From Piezodorus guildinii (Eukaryota > Arthropoda > Insecta > Hemiptera > Pentatomidae), in assembly GCA_023052935.1 (NCBI GenBank), contig CM041292.1, positions 177,216,111 through 177,280,110 of the forward strand: DNA of 64,000 bases, written 5' to 3'. Below, piece after piece: positions 43,531 to 55,000 of the stretch; positions within the stretch are counted from its first letter, which is position 1; the number at the start of each line of letters is the position of its first letter. Both the position numbers and the translations under genes were made by a program. The notes below the pieces were generated by a model. The model was not told where the DNA came from. It did no database searches and was given only the letters and a program-made list of their open reading frames with translations.

Positions 43531-44855
43531 AATATTACATTATTGTTATTATGTATTAAATACTGCAGAGATGTTAAAACAAAGACAATAAAGAATGATG
43601 TATGTTTCCTAAGTGTATAATTATTTAATAGCATTAAGAAGATATAATAATTGTATAAATAATAATGATAATACCTTCTAAGCAATCAGCTACCCTCGAC
43701 CTATCTAATAAATTGCTAAGGTGAAAAACAAGATTTTTAAAATATCAAAAGATTAAAACCATGTAAGTAATGTAAATGAGCACTCGTAAATTTGCCCGAG
43801 CGGACACAGACGTTTCCTGACGAGATTACTTCTTGTCGCCCGGAACTCCCGAAGGACGGCACGCCGAAGTATGTCCCTAGGAAGGATCTACCTGGGACAG
43901 GCGACAAAAGAAACGATACGACGTTCAAGGACTAACGTGTTGTTTATAACCTGCTTCATACCTTAAAGGTAGTTCTTATCGTGTATCGGGTAAAAGTATG
44001 TTAATTCCACTTACAGTACACAAAGAATCAAGTAGAGTTAGCTTAACGTCACATACAACATATCTGTAGGCTGCGTGTTATATTGATGATGATTGAATCT
44101 TTCAACATACTATAAATATCTGGTGCACAACAGTATACAATCGTATTTATAGTACGAAAATTAGCAAGTTTCGACAATTGAGACGTTATTTCCAAATCAA
44201 CCATATCACTGCGATAAAGTTTACTGAAAGCCCAAAATAATGTATTAATAAATAATTTAATAAACTATTTGACTCTTTTCAGGATGTATTTTGGGCCAAA
44301 AAAATATTTTCTGCACATTTTTCAATAATCTGATAACAATAAGTTTCTTAAAACGCAAGATTTCAGAAAAAAAATAGTTATTATTTTTTTTTCGTACTGT
44401 TCCACCGCTTCGGAAAATTCGAAAATATTCTTGAGTACAGAGGAGAAGGAGAAAAATTCGGCGAGTGACACCTTTTAAAAATGAATCCTAACTTATTTCG
44501 AAATACAACAACGATTATAAAATCGATAAAAGGTGTGTTTTTTTTGTTTTTATTTTTTAAACTCGAAAACGGTTAAAGCTGAAGAGCTAAACATTTGTTT
44601 AAGAATCATGATCATATAATTTTTTCATGTCTTTGACTCCTAACAACTAGGGAAAAAATCAGCACTAATTGATTTCAAATTTTACTAGTAAAAAATTATA
44701 AAATAGAAAAAAGAGGTTTTTAAAAAAAATCTCGAAAACAGTTTGAATTAAAAAGCTGAAAATTTAGGTGAATTATTTTTATTTGATACCAAACTGATCC
44801 CCTAAGTTTGATTCAAGAAAGCCCCGTGGGCAGATTTACCATACTTACTACATTA
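43531..44855. other. Unassigned sequence; GC-rich patch and MITE/R1 scraps
   Basis: 43780-43930 is GC-rich (CCCGAGCGGACACAGACGTT; CGCCCGGAACTCCCGAAGGA) with a 63-codon minus-strand frame of no known family. An R1-end-like ATATCTGGTGCACAACAG lies at about 44116, and a MITE-end-like ACAATTGAGACGTTATTTCC at about 44175. Confidence 0.4.
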
Positions 44856-44859
44856 ATCA

Positions 44860-45182
44860 ATTATTTTTTAATCAAAATCTTTGGGATAATTTTTGAGAGA
44901 ATCGTAAGAAGTTGCAAAGTAGTAAAGTAGCACTTTTGGTCAGCCGATAATAGTAAAAATATGCTGTAACATCTCGTACGTATAGTTGTCCTAAATGCGA
45001 AACTTCAGGATTTTTCGTTTTCTTGTAAGACTTGACACACACAAAAAGTAATTTTGGTGCAACATGGTCATTTAGCCTCAGGAGACCCTAAAACGCGTAT
45101 TTCCGTTGAAAAATGTAATTAGAAAATTTACTTACGCAATACTTTTCCTCACTGTATATTTCATATATAGGTGAGTGAAAGT
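44860..45182 (-). mobile_element. R1 element, 5' part
   Basis: Interior from TAATCAAAATCTTTGGGATA to the 5' end GGTGAGTGAAAGT at 45182. The 3' part is missing. Confidence 0.78.
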
Positions 45183-45205
45183 AGAAAAAGTTTACAATAC
45201 TTGTC

Positions 45206-45246
45206 GAGAAGGATGTTAAGTGAATGTTGGGTCATTCGCGCACCGC
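45206..45246 (+). mobile_element. R1 3'-end remnant
   Basis: GGATGTTAAGTGAATGTTGG then CATTCGCGCACCGCATTTT, a degraded R1 3' end only 25 bases from the preceding copy. Confidence 0.5.
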
Positions 45247-45584
45247 ATTTTACTATGAGAGTGGCATTGTTTTTGACAAGATGGCAAATAAGTGCTATTT
45301 AAATTGTTTAATTTAGGTCAGTTGTACAGTTTCCAATTTAATCGGGACACTTTGCCAGATCGGATCCCCGTTCAAGTGCGAATCTCTTTGGCGCCAAAGT
45401 ATGCCGTCGGAATAATAACGCCGTCTCAACCTTCGGTGGAATAGCAACTCAAGTATTAGATAATAATAGAATTGAATAGATATAGAGGCTGCGTGAGTCC
45501 CCGGAAGAATCCTCTACGTCACAGCAGAATAAATAATTTTACAACTATAGCCGGGTTCGAACCTCGCAAAATAAAGGCGATACT
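45247..45584. other. Unassigned sequence
   Basis: A GC-balanced stretch at 45340-45560 without recognised features. Confidence 0.35.
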
Positions 45585-45840
45585 AATCTATGGCTAGTAT
45601 AACAGCCTTCTATGTCCAAGATCACGGGTTAGAACCCACATGTGGCCCTAGGATTTTTTAATGGGAATAAAAGTAAGCCGTCCTTTGGAGAAAACGTAAA
45701 AAGTTGGTCCCGAGTCAGGTAATCGTTAAAGATCCCTATCCTAATTAAACATGGATAGGCAAAATTTATAACTCCCCCTGTAGTATCGTCCGGTTAGCCA
45801 CAGTAGCATAAAGTGAGTTTAAATAAATAAACAAACAAAC
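45585..45840 (+). mobile_element. tRNA-derived SINE, family I
   Basis: The head is partly degraded (GGCTAGTATAACAGCCTTCT; B box CGGGTTAGAACCC), the body follows the family, and the tail is TAAATAAACAAACAAAC. No clean duplication. Confidence 0.85.
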
Positions 45841-45894
45841 GTAATACAAATATTAGCTTTTTTATTCATTTATTTGTTTCCAAAAATAATTTTT

Positions 45895-46972
45895 ATTTTA
45901 ACTTATATATTTACATGAAAAATATAGAAAGGGCAAGTATTGCGATCGTGAAAATTGTTTTTATTCCAGTCACTCGAAATATATGTTTTTCGAGATCCCC
46001 GCAGTCTTAGTAAACCAGTCGCGCGACAAGGTTTGTGTATGTGTGGTCCATTAAATAGTTGTACGAAACTGAAACTTTATATATAATCCAACTATGAGCC
46101 TGAGATATGACAGCAAATTTTTCATTAAAATCAACGAACCAGAAGAGCCACTTTATATTGTGCATTTTGCATCTTTTTACGATTTTCTCATAAATGACTT
46201 AAACAATTTTAATTAAACTCGCTATAACATTGTAAAATATAACAGGCTTTATTATAATGTAGGTTTAATTCTGATTGAAACAGTTTGGAAGTGCTTAAAT
46301 GCCGATATTTAAAATTGTCTTCTTCTAAAGTACCTTCAATTTCATAGGTTCCAAAACTTTTATCATATCATCTTATCAGCATAGATAAAAAACAGGTTAA
46401 GATACAAATTGAACAAATTTAAAAACCTACTAAAGAAGAAAAGAACAAACATATTTTTTAAAGTAACTTTCTGTTTTCCTATAATAAGAACAGTAATATA
46501 GGTTAATAATATATCGTTGGTAAGCTAAAGATTTCAGAAAAAATGTTATCTTATACACAAAATTGTAAAGAGTAAAAGTTAATGAAGAGTGTTGAAAATC
46601 CGATTGATAAATAACGGATACATATGCAAGTTGTGCGAATTCGATAAGCAACTAAAAGAGAAAAATGCAAACATATTTTTTTATGCAATTTTTGTGTTTT
46701 TGAACAGGTGTAAAATATACTGTTGAAATGCTAAAGATTTTAGAAAAAATATGATCTAATACACGGAATTTTAAAGGTTAATGGAGAATGATGAAAAGCC
46801 AATAAAACTAACTGATTGTTGTGGATAATAATATGATAGATTACTTAATAAATTACATATTTCAGTCGAAACTCAAATGTAATTACCTTTATTTATTTTT
46901 AAATGTATTTAAAAGTTCTTGTATTCATTTTAATAAAGAAGGAAGTGAAAGTTGTTTGTTGCGAGCACCAGA
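45895..46972 (+). mobile_element. R1 element with an internal duplication
   Basis: The 5' end is AACTTATATATTTACATGAA; the 3' end GAAGGAAGTGAAAGTTG then TTTGTTGCGAGCACCAGA. It is about 180 bp longer than the norm because the segment around GCGAATTCGATAAGCAACTA occurs twice (about 46400-46470 and 46620-46690). Confidence 0.83.
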
Positions 46973-47650
46973 TTTTTTATATTTAACAATATAATTATAA
47001 TGATGGTTGTTTCGATATAATTCCATCATTCAGATTTACAAATTTTTATAAAATATGTTATGCTTTTTTATTTTTATCTAATCACAGTGAACTTACACTA
47101 TCAAAATTTCTATACAACTACATTGAATTTATAGGTGATTCAGAGTATTAATCCGTATTATCTATGTAAAACAAAAACTTATACATGAAAGGATTTTATG
47201 TATAATATATTGTGCCTGATAATTCTACAAATAGTCTAGAATACGATAAAACAAATAACTATAAAGCAATAAACACAGTTATAACAAACATTGTTTAATA
47301 TTTTCATTAGTATTATTAACTATTAAAATAAAATAGATTTACCATTTTATCTCCAAATTATAATTAGTATAATTGGACTATTAAAAAAAAAAATAATGTT
47401 TTACGGGTAGTGTTTCGACTGAATTAATATCTATCAATATATGCCGAAAAAATCTACATTAATTTCTAATATATCATTTTAATTTTTTTAATTCATAAAT
47501 AGAATTACATAATAATTCAAAAATCTTTACTTTTTGTGTTGTTTTTTTTATTAAAAGCTTATTTATTTAAAATACATTTGCAGTATTTATAATCAATTTA
47601 TGGAATACTTCTGTACAATGAACAACAGATAATACATATTATCTATGTAT
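46973..47650. other. Unassigned AT-rich sequence
   Basis: No feature recognised. Confidence 0.4.
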
Positions 47651-47654
47651 AAAT

Positions 47655-47720
47655 GAATAAATATCAGAGATATAGCGTTTTTAAATTAGCAGTGCTCATA
47701 TTTCGATATTTCGACGTTAA
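47655..47720 (+). repeat. R2 fragment
   Basis: TCAGAGATATAGCGTTTTTA then AATTAGCAGTGCTCATATTT matches the right part of R2. Confidence 0.55.
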
Positions 47721-47784
47721 AAAAAAATGCAATTAATAAGAAAATACTAGTAATATCCATTTTAGGTGCATTTTCGTTCGTGTG

Positions 47785-48020
47785 GTGGCTAATCGGACGA
47801 TGATACAGCGTGGGTCCTAAATTTTGCCTATCTAGGGATCTTTAGCGAGTACCTGACATCGCACAGGTCAGGACCACCTCTTTACTTCCCCTCGGAAGGA
47901 CGGCATAACTAAGGATTTTTATTCCCATCAAAATATCCTAGGACTACCTGGGGGTTTAAACCCGAGACCTTTAGCATAGAAGGCTGTTATGCTAGCCACC
48001 CTGCAATAGGTGATCCCAGG
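47785..48020 (-). mobile_element. tRNA-derived SINE, family I
   Basis: TGGTGGCTAATCGGACGATG at the tail side, CTCGGAAGGACGGCATAACT in the body, and a head with GGGTTTAAACCCGAGACC at the B-box region and GTTATGCTAGCCACC at the A box. Confidence 0.85.
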
Positions 48021-48084
48021 TGCATCTTTAAAATCTAAACAAAACTATGTTCCAGACGGTCGGTACTTTCCTGTTGTTGATCGA

Positions 48085-48419
48085 CGCGGTATTTATTAGG
48101 AGAGAACCCTAAACGTGTCTCACCAATTTTCATGAATTTTGTTTCAGGAAAAAATATACATTAAACCATTAGAACCTGCAAAATATAAGGGGGCAACTCT
48201 CCAGGAGTTGCGTAGAAAAATCAGAAATTTCGTGCATGAAAAACATATTTTAATTATTATATCTGTTTCTACAATAGGTAGAAAAATAAGATTGCTGTCA
48301 AAATTATGCTATTTTAAAGCGAAATAATTAAAAAATGTCTCATTAAAATATATAAGTTTTACGTTTGGTAATAACCCTAAAAATATAAATAATCTCGTCA
48401 AAACAGTACTGTTATTAAG
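48085..48419 (+). mobile_element. LINE J4 3' end, left arm of an inverted pair
   Basis: Reads on the + strand toward the centre. It matches the minus strand of 48519-48850: TCTCACCAATTTTCATGAA, CTCTCCAGGAGTTGCG and CAAATAATCTCG-type blocks (AATATAAATAATCTCGTC). The coding frame is lost here. The third copy, at 51400-51645, indicates a LINE C-terminus. Confidence 0.75.
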
Positions 48420-48472
48420 GGTTCTTAAAAATTGTATTCCTTACTTCTAGAAAGGAATCGTAATCAGAGCCA

Positions 48473-48479
<7 letters not shown>

Positions 48480-48519
<40 letters not shown>
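48480..48519. repeat. Poly-A run of about 39
   Basis: An uninterrupted A-tract between the two arms of the inverted LINE pair. It may be the tail of the left-hand copy or of a third insertion. Confidence 0.97.
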
Positions 48520-48523
<4 letters not shown>

Positions 48524-48964
48524 ATTAAAATTACTGTATTGACGAGATTATTTATATTTTTAGGGTTATTGCCAAGCATAATTGATTATTTTTTTAATTA
48601 TTTCCCTTTGAATTGGATTAATCTTGACAACAAATTGATTTATGTACCTCCCCTAGAATCAGATATATTAATAATTTTTAGAAATTAAAAATTAAAATGT
48701 TTCCGATTTTTTTACGCGACTCCTGGAGAGCGCTGGCCCGTAATATTTTGCAGAATCTAAAAGTTTAATGTCTAGGTTTACGTAAATATAGTTCATCAAA
48801 ATAGGTGAGACAAATTTGGGATCCTCACCTTGAGAGTACAACACCAATGAACAAGAGGAAGGTGTCGCTTGAAAGATAATTTTGTTTAGATTCTGAAGAT
48901 AGCCTAAAATAAATCTAGGTATTTTCTTATTAATTGTGTTATCCCGGAATCCCACATCAATCAT
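48519..48964 (-). mobile_element. LINE J4 3' end, right arm of an inverted pair
   Basis: The minus-strand frame 48964-48692 (90 codons) ends LDIKLLDSAKYYGPALSRS. It parallels LDIKILDSTKH in the copy at 51400-51645, so it is probably the C-terminus of a LINE ORF2. The 3' UTR then runs to 48519 and is complementary to 48085-48419 over about 300 bp. Confidence 0.72.
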
Positions 48965-48974
48965 ACCGCAACAG

Positions 48975-50632
48975 TAAGAGACTTTCTTATGTCACCAATT
49001 CTACTTTTCCTACCTCCTAAAGCTATTAATCCCTTTGAGGTCAAATATCTTCTCCAAAAACTGACTCTCCGTAAATCTCCTGGACACGATCTCCTTACTT
49101 CCCAGATCCTCCGACAACTTCCACAGAAAGCTATTATATTCCTTACTTACGTCTACAACTGTATCCTACGCACCACCTATTTTCCTCTGTCATGGAAACA
49201 TTCCACTATCATTCTTTTTCTAAAACCAGGCAAACCTACCAACAACACTTCATCCTACAGGCCTATTAGTCTACTCCTCATTCTCTCAAAAATCTTCGAA
49301 AAGCTCCTTCTTAAATGTATCCTACCCATATTAGAATCTCAAAATCTTCCTTCCCATCAATTTGGATTCCGTCCTCAGCATTCCACAGTTCAAAAGGGGC
49401 TTCGAGTTGTAGATCATATTTCCTCAGCTCTTGAATGCAAAGAGTATTGTTCTGGTGCGTTTATGGACATTGTGCAAGCTTCTGACCAGGTATTAGTCTT
49501 CAAGCTGAAACTCATTTACCCCAGTCTCTATACCTCATTCTCCGACCCTATCCCTCAAACCGTTCTTTCCGAGTTCGCGGTGGTGTAGAAGTTACTAACT
49601 TTTATCCCGTTGAGGCCGATGTTCCTCAAGGCAGCGTCTTGGGACCCGTCCTCTACATCCTTTACACTGCTGATATTCCTACACATCCTGATACCTTTCT
49701 GGCAACATTTGCAGACGACACCGCCAACCTATCATCCAGTTCTAATCCTGAAACAGCATCCTTAAACCTGCAGAGACACCTTTTCCTTATCGAACACTGG
49801 TGTAATAACTGGCGGATAAAGGTAAACGAAGCCAAATGTAAACAGGTAACATTCACTCTTAGACGAAAATCCTGTCCGCCAGTTTATTTTAACTCATTAC
49901 TGATTCCTCGTTCAGATACAGTCCGGTATCATGGGTTACTATTAGACAAAAGATTGACATGGAACCCACATACAAGACTTAAAAGACAAGAACATGACAG
50001 TTATACCGACTACTCAACAGAAAATCTGAACTTACAGTTGAAAACAAATTATTATTACACAAGAAAATACTGAAGCCTGTCTGGACCTACGGACTTGAAC
50101 TGTGAGGGACTGCTAAACGTTTTAACATAGAACGAATTTAATCCTTTCAATCCAAAGTCCTCCGAACAATAGTAAATGCTCCTCATTATGTCTCCAACTA
50201 TACCTTGCACCACAACCTTAATGTTCCATTTATTTCAGACCTACTTCCATCTAAATTTTCCAAAGTCCACCAGAACCTCATTCATCATCCTAATCCTCTA
50301 GCTCAATCACTTACCAGCTCCACTCATCCATACAACCCACCTAGAAGGTTGAAACGGCAGTGGCCCCGCGACCTCTCGTAAATATGTATATATTAGTGCT
50401 TTAGCACTGGCTAGATTCTCCACCCAATGTGATGTATGTATGACGTATATATAGGTATGAGTGATTTATAGACATTGTTACCATTTTATTAATTCATTAT
50501 TGTATATATATTTTATTTCTGTGTAAATATTGTATGAATGTAGTATGTATGTTATATTTCACCACTATTATTGTGTCCAAATTGTGACAGATTGTAATAA
50601 TACTCAATAAAAAATTGTTGTTGAAAAAAAAA
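48975..50632 (+). mobile_element. Jockey-like LINE, family J2, 5'-truncated
   Basis: ORF2 from just upstream of the RT to its end. The first frame (48989-49588) has RKSPGHDLLTSQIL, SSYRPISLL, HQFGFRPQHSTVQ and a degraded motif A (FMDIVQASDQV in place of FLDVEQAFDRV). The second (49639-50073, with VPQGSVLGP just upstream) has FADD, CNNWRIKVN and LLDKRLTWNPHTRL. The rest to about 50383 is frameshifted and ends PPRRLKRQWPRDLS. The 3' UTR has AATAAA near 50607 and a TTGTTGTTG-A tail. It is related to J1 but clearly another family. Catalytically dead. Confidence 0.9.
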
Positions 50633-50689
50633 ATTGTTTTTTTTATTTAAAGTCGAAATATTTCGAAGTGACATAATATAGTGAAGCGA

Positions 50690-51000
50690 CTTATAATAAG
50701 TTTTCTCTTACTTTAGCCTAACAATACAACGACAATTAAAAATCTCAGCAAATTACTACACACTGGTTTATTATTCCCAAATAACTATATCAGGGCATAA
50801 CAGTTTATATAGTTGTTAACACGCAAATAACTATTTTGAAAAAAAAAATGTGTTGAGGGAAAATGGCCAACCACCACTGCTCATTTCAATAGATTCTGTT
50901 AGTTCTTAATAGATTTCGATAATTATTTGTATGTCTTGTAGGGAATTTAATTCAGTATCGAAAGGCACTAACAAGTTCATATGTATTTATAAATTTGTAC
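50690..51000 (-). repeat. Unknown repeat R2 copy
   Basis: Minus-strand match to R2 (GGTTTATTATTCCCAAATAA and ACCACTGCTCATTTCAATAG on the + strand). Not coding. Confidence 0.6.
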
Positions 51001-51399
51001 GGTTGACAGACAATATATTATTATTATTTTTTTTTATTCTTTGTGAAGGGGAAGGGGTGATATTTTTTTCTACTTTGGTTTATTACTAAAGTTCATTATT
51101 AAAAATTATAAACTAAAAGAAGTTAATTTTATATAAAGCTGTTAAACAGGCTACAATTGCATTTGCATGGCACAGTATTGCAAGGAAAATGCATATAAAT
51201 AAATTAATAGAATTACAATATGATATTTATAATATATAATTAAATGTTTAAGAAATTACAATAATTAAGAACCTTCAACAAAATAACTACTACGTACTAA
51301 AAACAACAAACGCTATCATTTTATGCAAAACGACAATTGAATAGCGATACACTAATAAAACAAATAGCTAATAATTCAAATAAAATATGTTCTTCTAGT
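51001..51399. other. Unassigned AT-rich sequence
   Basis: No feature recognised. Confidence 0.4.
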
Positions 51400-51645
51400 G
51401 CAAGGTTTTCTATTTTTTACGAGACTCCTGATGAGCGTTGGTACCTAATGTTTTGTAGAGTCTAATATTTTAATGTCTAGTTTTATCTGGAAAAACTGAG
51501 ACACATTTAGGATCCATTCCTTGTTAGTATAATTAGCTATTTGGTTCATGAGTGTATGGTCATTCAATTTGCGTTTTGTAAAAAAAAAGCGTTTGTTGTG
51601 TATAAATTCTTGTATTGTTGGAATATCCAGTTCTTTGTGCATAGT
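51400..51645 (-). mobile_element. LINE J4 3' fragment
   Basis: The minus-strand frame 51642-51445 (65 codons) reads HKELDIPTIQEFIHNKRFFF and ends KLDIKILDSTKH. This pattern is typical of the C-terminal end of Jockey/CR1-type RT proteins (compare HKDLNVPYVADLARTRYQSF in copy B). It shows what the inverted arms at 48 kb are. Confidence 0.7.
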
Positions 51646-52490
51646 AGTTATTTTGGATTACAGAGCATATTGTTTTTCTTGCAAGACTTTAGACTAGGTA
51701 TGCATGTGTAATTATCTTTGTATCGATAAGCAAAAGGAAGATAAAATATATAATAAATAACACCTTGAAATATTTCGACGTTAAATAAATGAAAAATTAA
51801 TAAAAAAGTACTAGAACAATTTAAATCCATTTTTGGTGCATCTTCTGAATCTAGACATAATTATCTTTTAAGCAATAGCTTCCTTTTGATTTGTGATCTA
51901 CTAAGTCTGCAAATGGAATATTTCCAACTGAAGTAATAGATATGACAATATTGTGTTGCCTTTGCTAGGTATGTTGTATTATATGATTTTCGTTTGTTGT
52001 GACTAGCCGCCTGTGAGATTAGTGTACTATGATACTAATGAAAACATCGCAAGGAGACTATATAATACCTTTGTTGTTATTATATCTGTAGAGCCTGAAA
52101 GGTGACAGGATTGCAGACGAGACAAGTCTCATCAAAGTGATCTCGCTACGAGTTAGATATGTCAGGGTGCCTCACCGCCACTCACCGCACACCCGCCCGC
52201 CAAGTCACCAGCAACTTACTAGGGCCGCGGTGGAAGGAGGGGTATGCCTAGGGGCAGAGCTTGGGAAACACCGGGAAGTGTCGGAACTGGCCGAAGTCTT
52301 CCGAGTCATAGCTCGGTCGTGTTTATAGGGCTTTGTTATTAGTCTAGGAGCCAAGGTTTAAACTTGGGTGGGACTTTGGATAAGATACCTTAACAACCAA
52401 CAAAGTTTATGAAAACCGGTGATAGTATACGGATGATTACGATAGATGGTAAGTAGTTTGTCTGTTTGCCTTTTAAGGCGTTAAACCCCA
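51646..52490. other. Unassigned sequence with a GC-rich patch
   Basis: 52130-52330 is GC-rich (CACCGCACACCCGCCCGCCA) with a 63-codon + strand frame at 52137-52328. No family recognised; exon relic or element fragment. Confidence 0.3.
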
Positions 52491-52494
52491 ATGT

Positions 52495-52645
52495 CCCTCG
52501 GTTCGCGGAAATAGATTTAAGTAAATGTGATGGCAGGGAGACCCTAAAAAACATATTGTTGGAGTGCCCGGTGTATAGAACTCAAAGAGAAAAAATGATT
52601 TTTGAAATAAATAAAATAATAATCAAAGCATTAGCTGTGAACATT
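52495..52645 (+). mobile_element. LINE C-terminal zinc-motif fragment
   Basis: A short + strand frame (within 52466-52651) contains CDGRETLKNILLECPVYRTQ, similar to the C-terminal Cys/His motif of R1/Jockey-like RT proteins (C..G..ET..H.L.ECP.Y...R) with His replaced by Asn. The frame closes in A-rich sequence. Too short to place in a family. Confidence 0.5.
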
Positions 52646-52954
52646 TATTAAAATTTACGAACAATAAAAAAGTGTTCAGTATAAATAAGTATTTTTGAAT
52701 CGATCAACAAAAGAATTTGATAGTATGGTGATTGTAACAGTTTTCACTAATAAGATATAATAGGGGTACTCACCACGTTTGCTATAGCATGCTATTTGTG
52801 TTATTTTGCTAAACCCGTCGAGTTTCTACAGTTATTTCCTGATATATATATATATATTTATTATAATATAAATAAATATATATTTTTTCTTTTCTTTAAA
52901 TTGTATTTTTTGAAATTTTTTGAATAGATGGTTCATTAAAACTGTATGATTGAG

Positions 52955-53175
52955 AATTCCTAAAAGCAACATCCGTGAAGTTATGATGTTTGTCGTGTTT
53001 TTATACATGGCTACGCCTGCAGCTCGGCACTGAGGTCGCTTAAATTTATTTATACAATAAAAATTCGGGATATCGATGTTATCTTCATAGTTAAACCATG
53101 TTTCAGATAAAAACAATATCGTTGAATTTCTAGCAACACCGTCGTCAAGATCCAGGAAATGTGCGCGATGACTTC
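52955..53175 (-). mobile_element. LINE endonuclease-domain fragment
   Basis: The minus-strand frame contains LFLSETWFNYEDNIDIPNFY then FKRPQCRAAGVAMYKN. This is the SETW region of APE-type endonucleases, which carries the catalytic Glu. The frame continues upstream of the Met at 53116 (VARNSTILFLSETW). It is cut off after about 50 residues. It is a different LINE from J1/J2, with no RT next to it. Confidence 0.75.
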
Positions 53176-53734
53176 GACAATTTAATGAATATATTTATAT
53201 TCCATTTCTCTTAGAAACAAAGTATAAACATAAAATGACTTACCTAAACGATCGAATTACTCTTTATAATAGCAATAACAATATTTATGTTTTTTATGAT
53301 GCTCAATGTTTTTTTTCACTATATAATACACAACTAACTACATACACTAACCTCACAATATAAACCAAAAATGTAAAAAAAAAAATTATTGTTAAAATAA
53401 TAATTATTATGACCTATTAATAATAACTTTTAAAGACTATTGATAATACCAATTAATAAGAATTCTAACATAAACAAACATACACAACACATAAACACAG
53501 GGACACAATGCAGAAGACTATTATCTTTCTCGCTCGGTTAAACTCGGCGGTCCGAGTTCATCCGATCGAGCAGTGACGATCAGCCTCACACACAGCCTGC
53601 AAGAATTGTGTGAGGTGCGTAAAAGTTTACACTTCAAAAATAAATACATTTTTTTAAAGGATATTTTTTATTTTATTTAATGATTTTATTTGCATCTCTA
53701 AAATATATACAATAAGCTAATAGGATTTTATAAA
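53176..53734. other. Unassigned sequence, possible 5' UTR of the preceding LINE
   Basis: 53515-53625 is GC-richer (CTCGCTCGGTTAAACTCGGC; ATCGAGCAGTGACGATCAGC) and lies upstream of the endonuclease fragment in its direction of reading, so it may be LINE 5' sequence. Inferred only. Confidence 0.3.
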
Positions 53735-54060
53735 CAAGGAAACATGGTATCGTTTGGTATGAGGAGGAAACAGCACCTAGTGGTGCATCTTCGTGACATT
53801 CAAAAATATACTATTATTTCAGGCCAGGAGGAAACTCATCCAACTCCTTTTCAGTCTAGTTATTTAAGTTCAAGCCATGTTTTGAACACATTTGTTAATG
53901 TGTCCAAGCAGTTTTTCGTAAAATCGTTTGTAAGTCATTCGGATGCGGTTTGTTGTAATCGGACAGCGTAGGTCGTGAATGAAAGATATCGTTTGAAACA
54001 TACGGTTGAGGTCGTTGCTAGTCTTAAAAATTTGGATTGAAAGGTTTTTTTAATGGATAT
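53735..54060 (-). mobile_element. Decayed LINE (J3) 3' fragment
   Basis: Resembles 21540-21760: CATCCAACTCCTTTTCAG near the 3' side and GTCTTAAAAATTTGGATTGA near the 5' side, in the same spacing. Frames are broken. Confidence 0.6.
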
Positions 54061-54324
54061 GATTACAAAACAACAACAGTAATAATAAATCCTAGATACC
54101 AGTGAAATATTTCGATTCATTTCCTTTTATTAAAAGAAGAATCCAGTCAAAAAGTAATGGTTCCCTTCCATTTTACTAGTTACTAGATGTCAATTGTTAA
54201 GAATCCTTTTAACGAAAATGGCGACTTTAGCTTAGAATAATAATTAAAGCAGTCCTTAAAATATGAAAACCGGAGATATCCTTGAGAATTAGTCCATTTC
54301 GTGTGTAATCACCTTTAAAATAAA

Positions 54325-54455
54325 ATCACCGTTGGTATTTGGCATAACAGCCTTCTATGTCAAATTTCACGGTTTCCAACCCGACAGATAGCCCAAGGAT
54401 TTTCCTCACTCCGACTGTAGAGCATAAGGTGTTGTTAAATTAATAAACAAACAGC
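54325..54455 (+). mobile_element. tRNA-derived SINE, family I, internally deleted
   Basis: The head (GGCATAACAGCCTTCTATGT; degraded B box) passes after about 75 bp directly into the tail (CCGACTGTAGAGCATAAGGT, TTAAATTAATAAACAAAC). The tail abuts LINE J1 sequence. Confidence 0.75.
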
Positions 54456-55000
54456 TGATATCCCGTCCCATCGTAACACTTTCCTTTTTACCTATGCTGA
54501 TGACACTTGTGTGTTATCAGTCAATGCTGATCCAACTATTGGCTCTCAAACTCTCCAATCCCACATCAGAGACCTTGAGGTATGGTGTCAGAATTGGAGA
54601 ATTACAAATAAATTGCAACAAATCAAACCAAATTACCTTTACCCTTCGTCGTAAACCTATGACATCCAGCCCTACAGTGTCCATCAATAACACTCCTCTT
54701 GTCCCGGTTGAACAGATTCGATATCTAGGACTACACCTTGACAAACGCCTTACTTGGAACCCTCATACAAGACTGAAACGACAAGAAACTGCACGACGTT
54801 TTCGATTACTTCAACACTCACTAGACAAACTTTCTAATCTTCCACTTAACTACAAAAGACTCATCAAGATGACTATCATAAGGCCTATATGGATGGACTT
54901 ACGGAGTAGAGATTTGGGGCTCTACTAAACCATTAAAATCTTCCCGTATCCAATCCCAACAATTTAAAAGGCTACTTACTTTGTAACTAATAAACTGATC
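54456..55000 (+). mobile_element. LINE J1 fragment, truncated at both ends
   Basis: ORF2 from just upstream of YADD (CTATGCTGATGACACTTGTG at 54501-54520) through IRYLGLHLDKRLTWNPHTRL and RLIKMTIIRPIW. It then has a small insertion (GG ATG GAC) and a frameshift, ending near AATAAACTGATC. It lacks the 3' UTR and tail, so its right end came from later deletion. Confidence 0.88.

Noticed and set aside
43407..43685. 92-codon minus-strand frame with IYIYIY repeats
   Set aside because: It is a translation of the (TA)n microsatellite.
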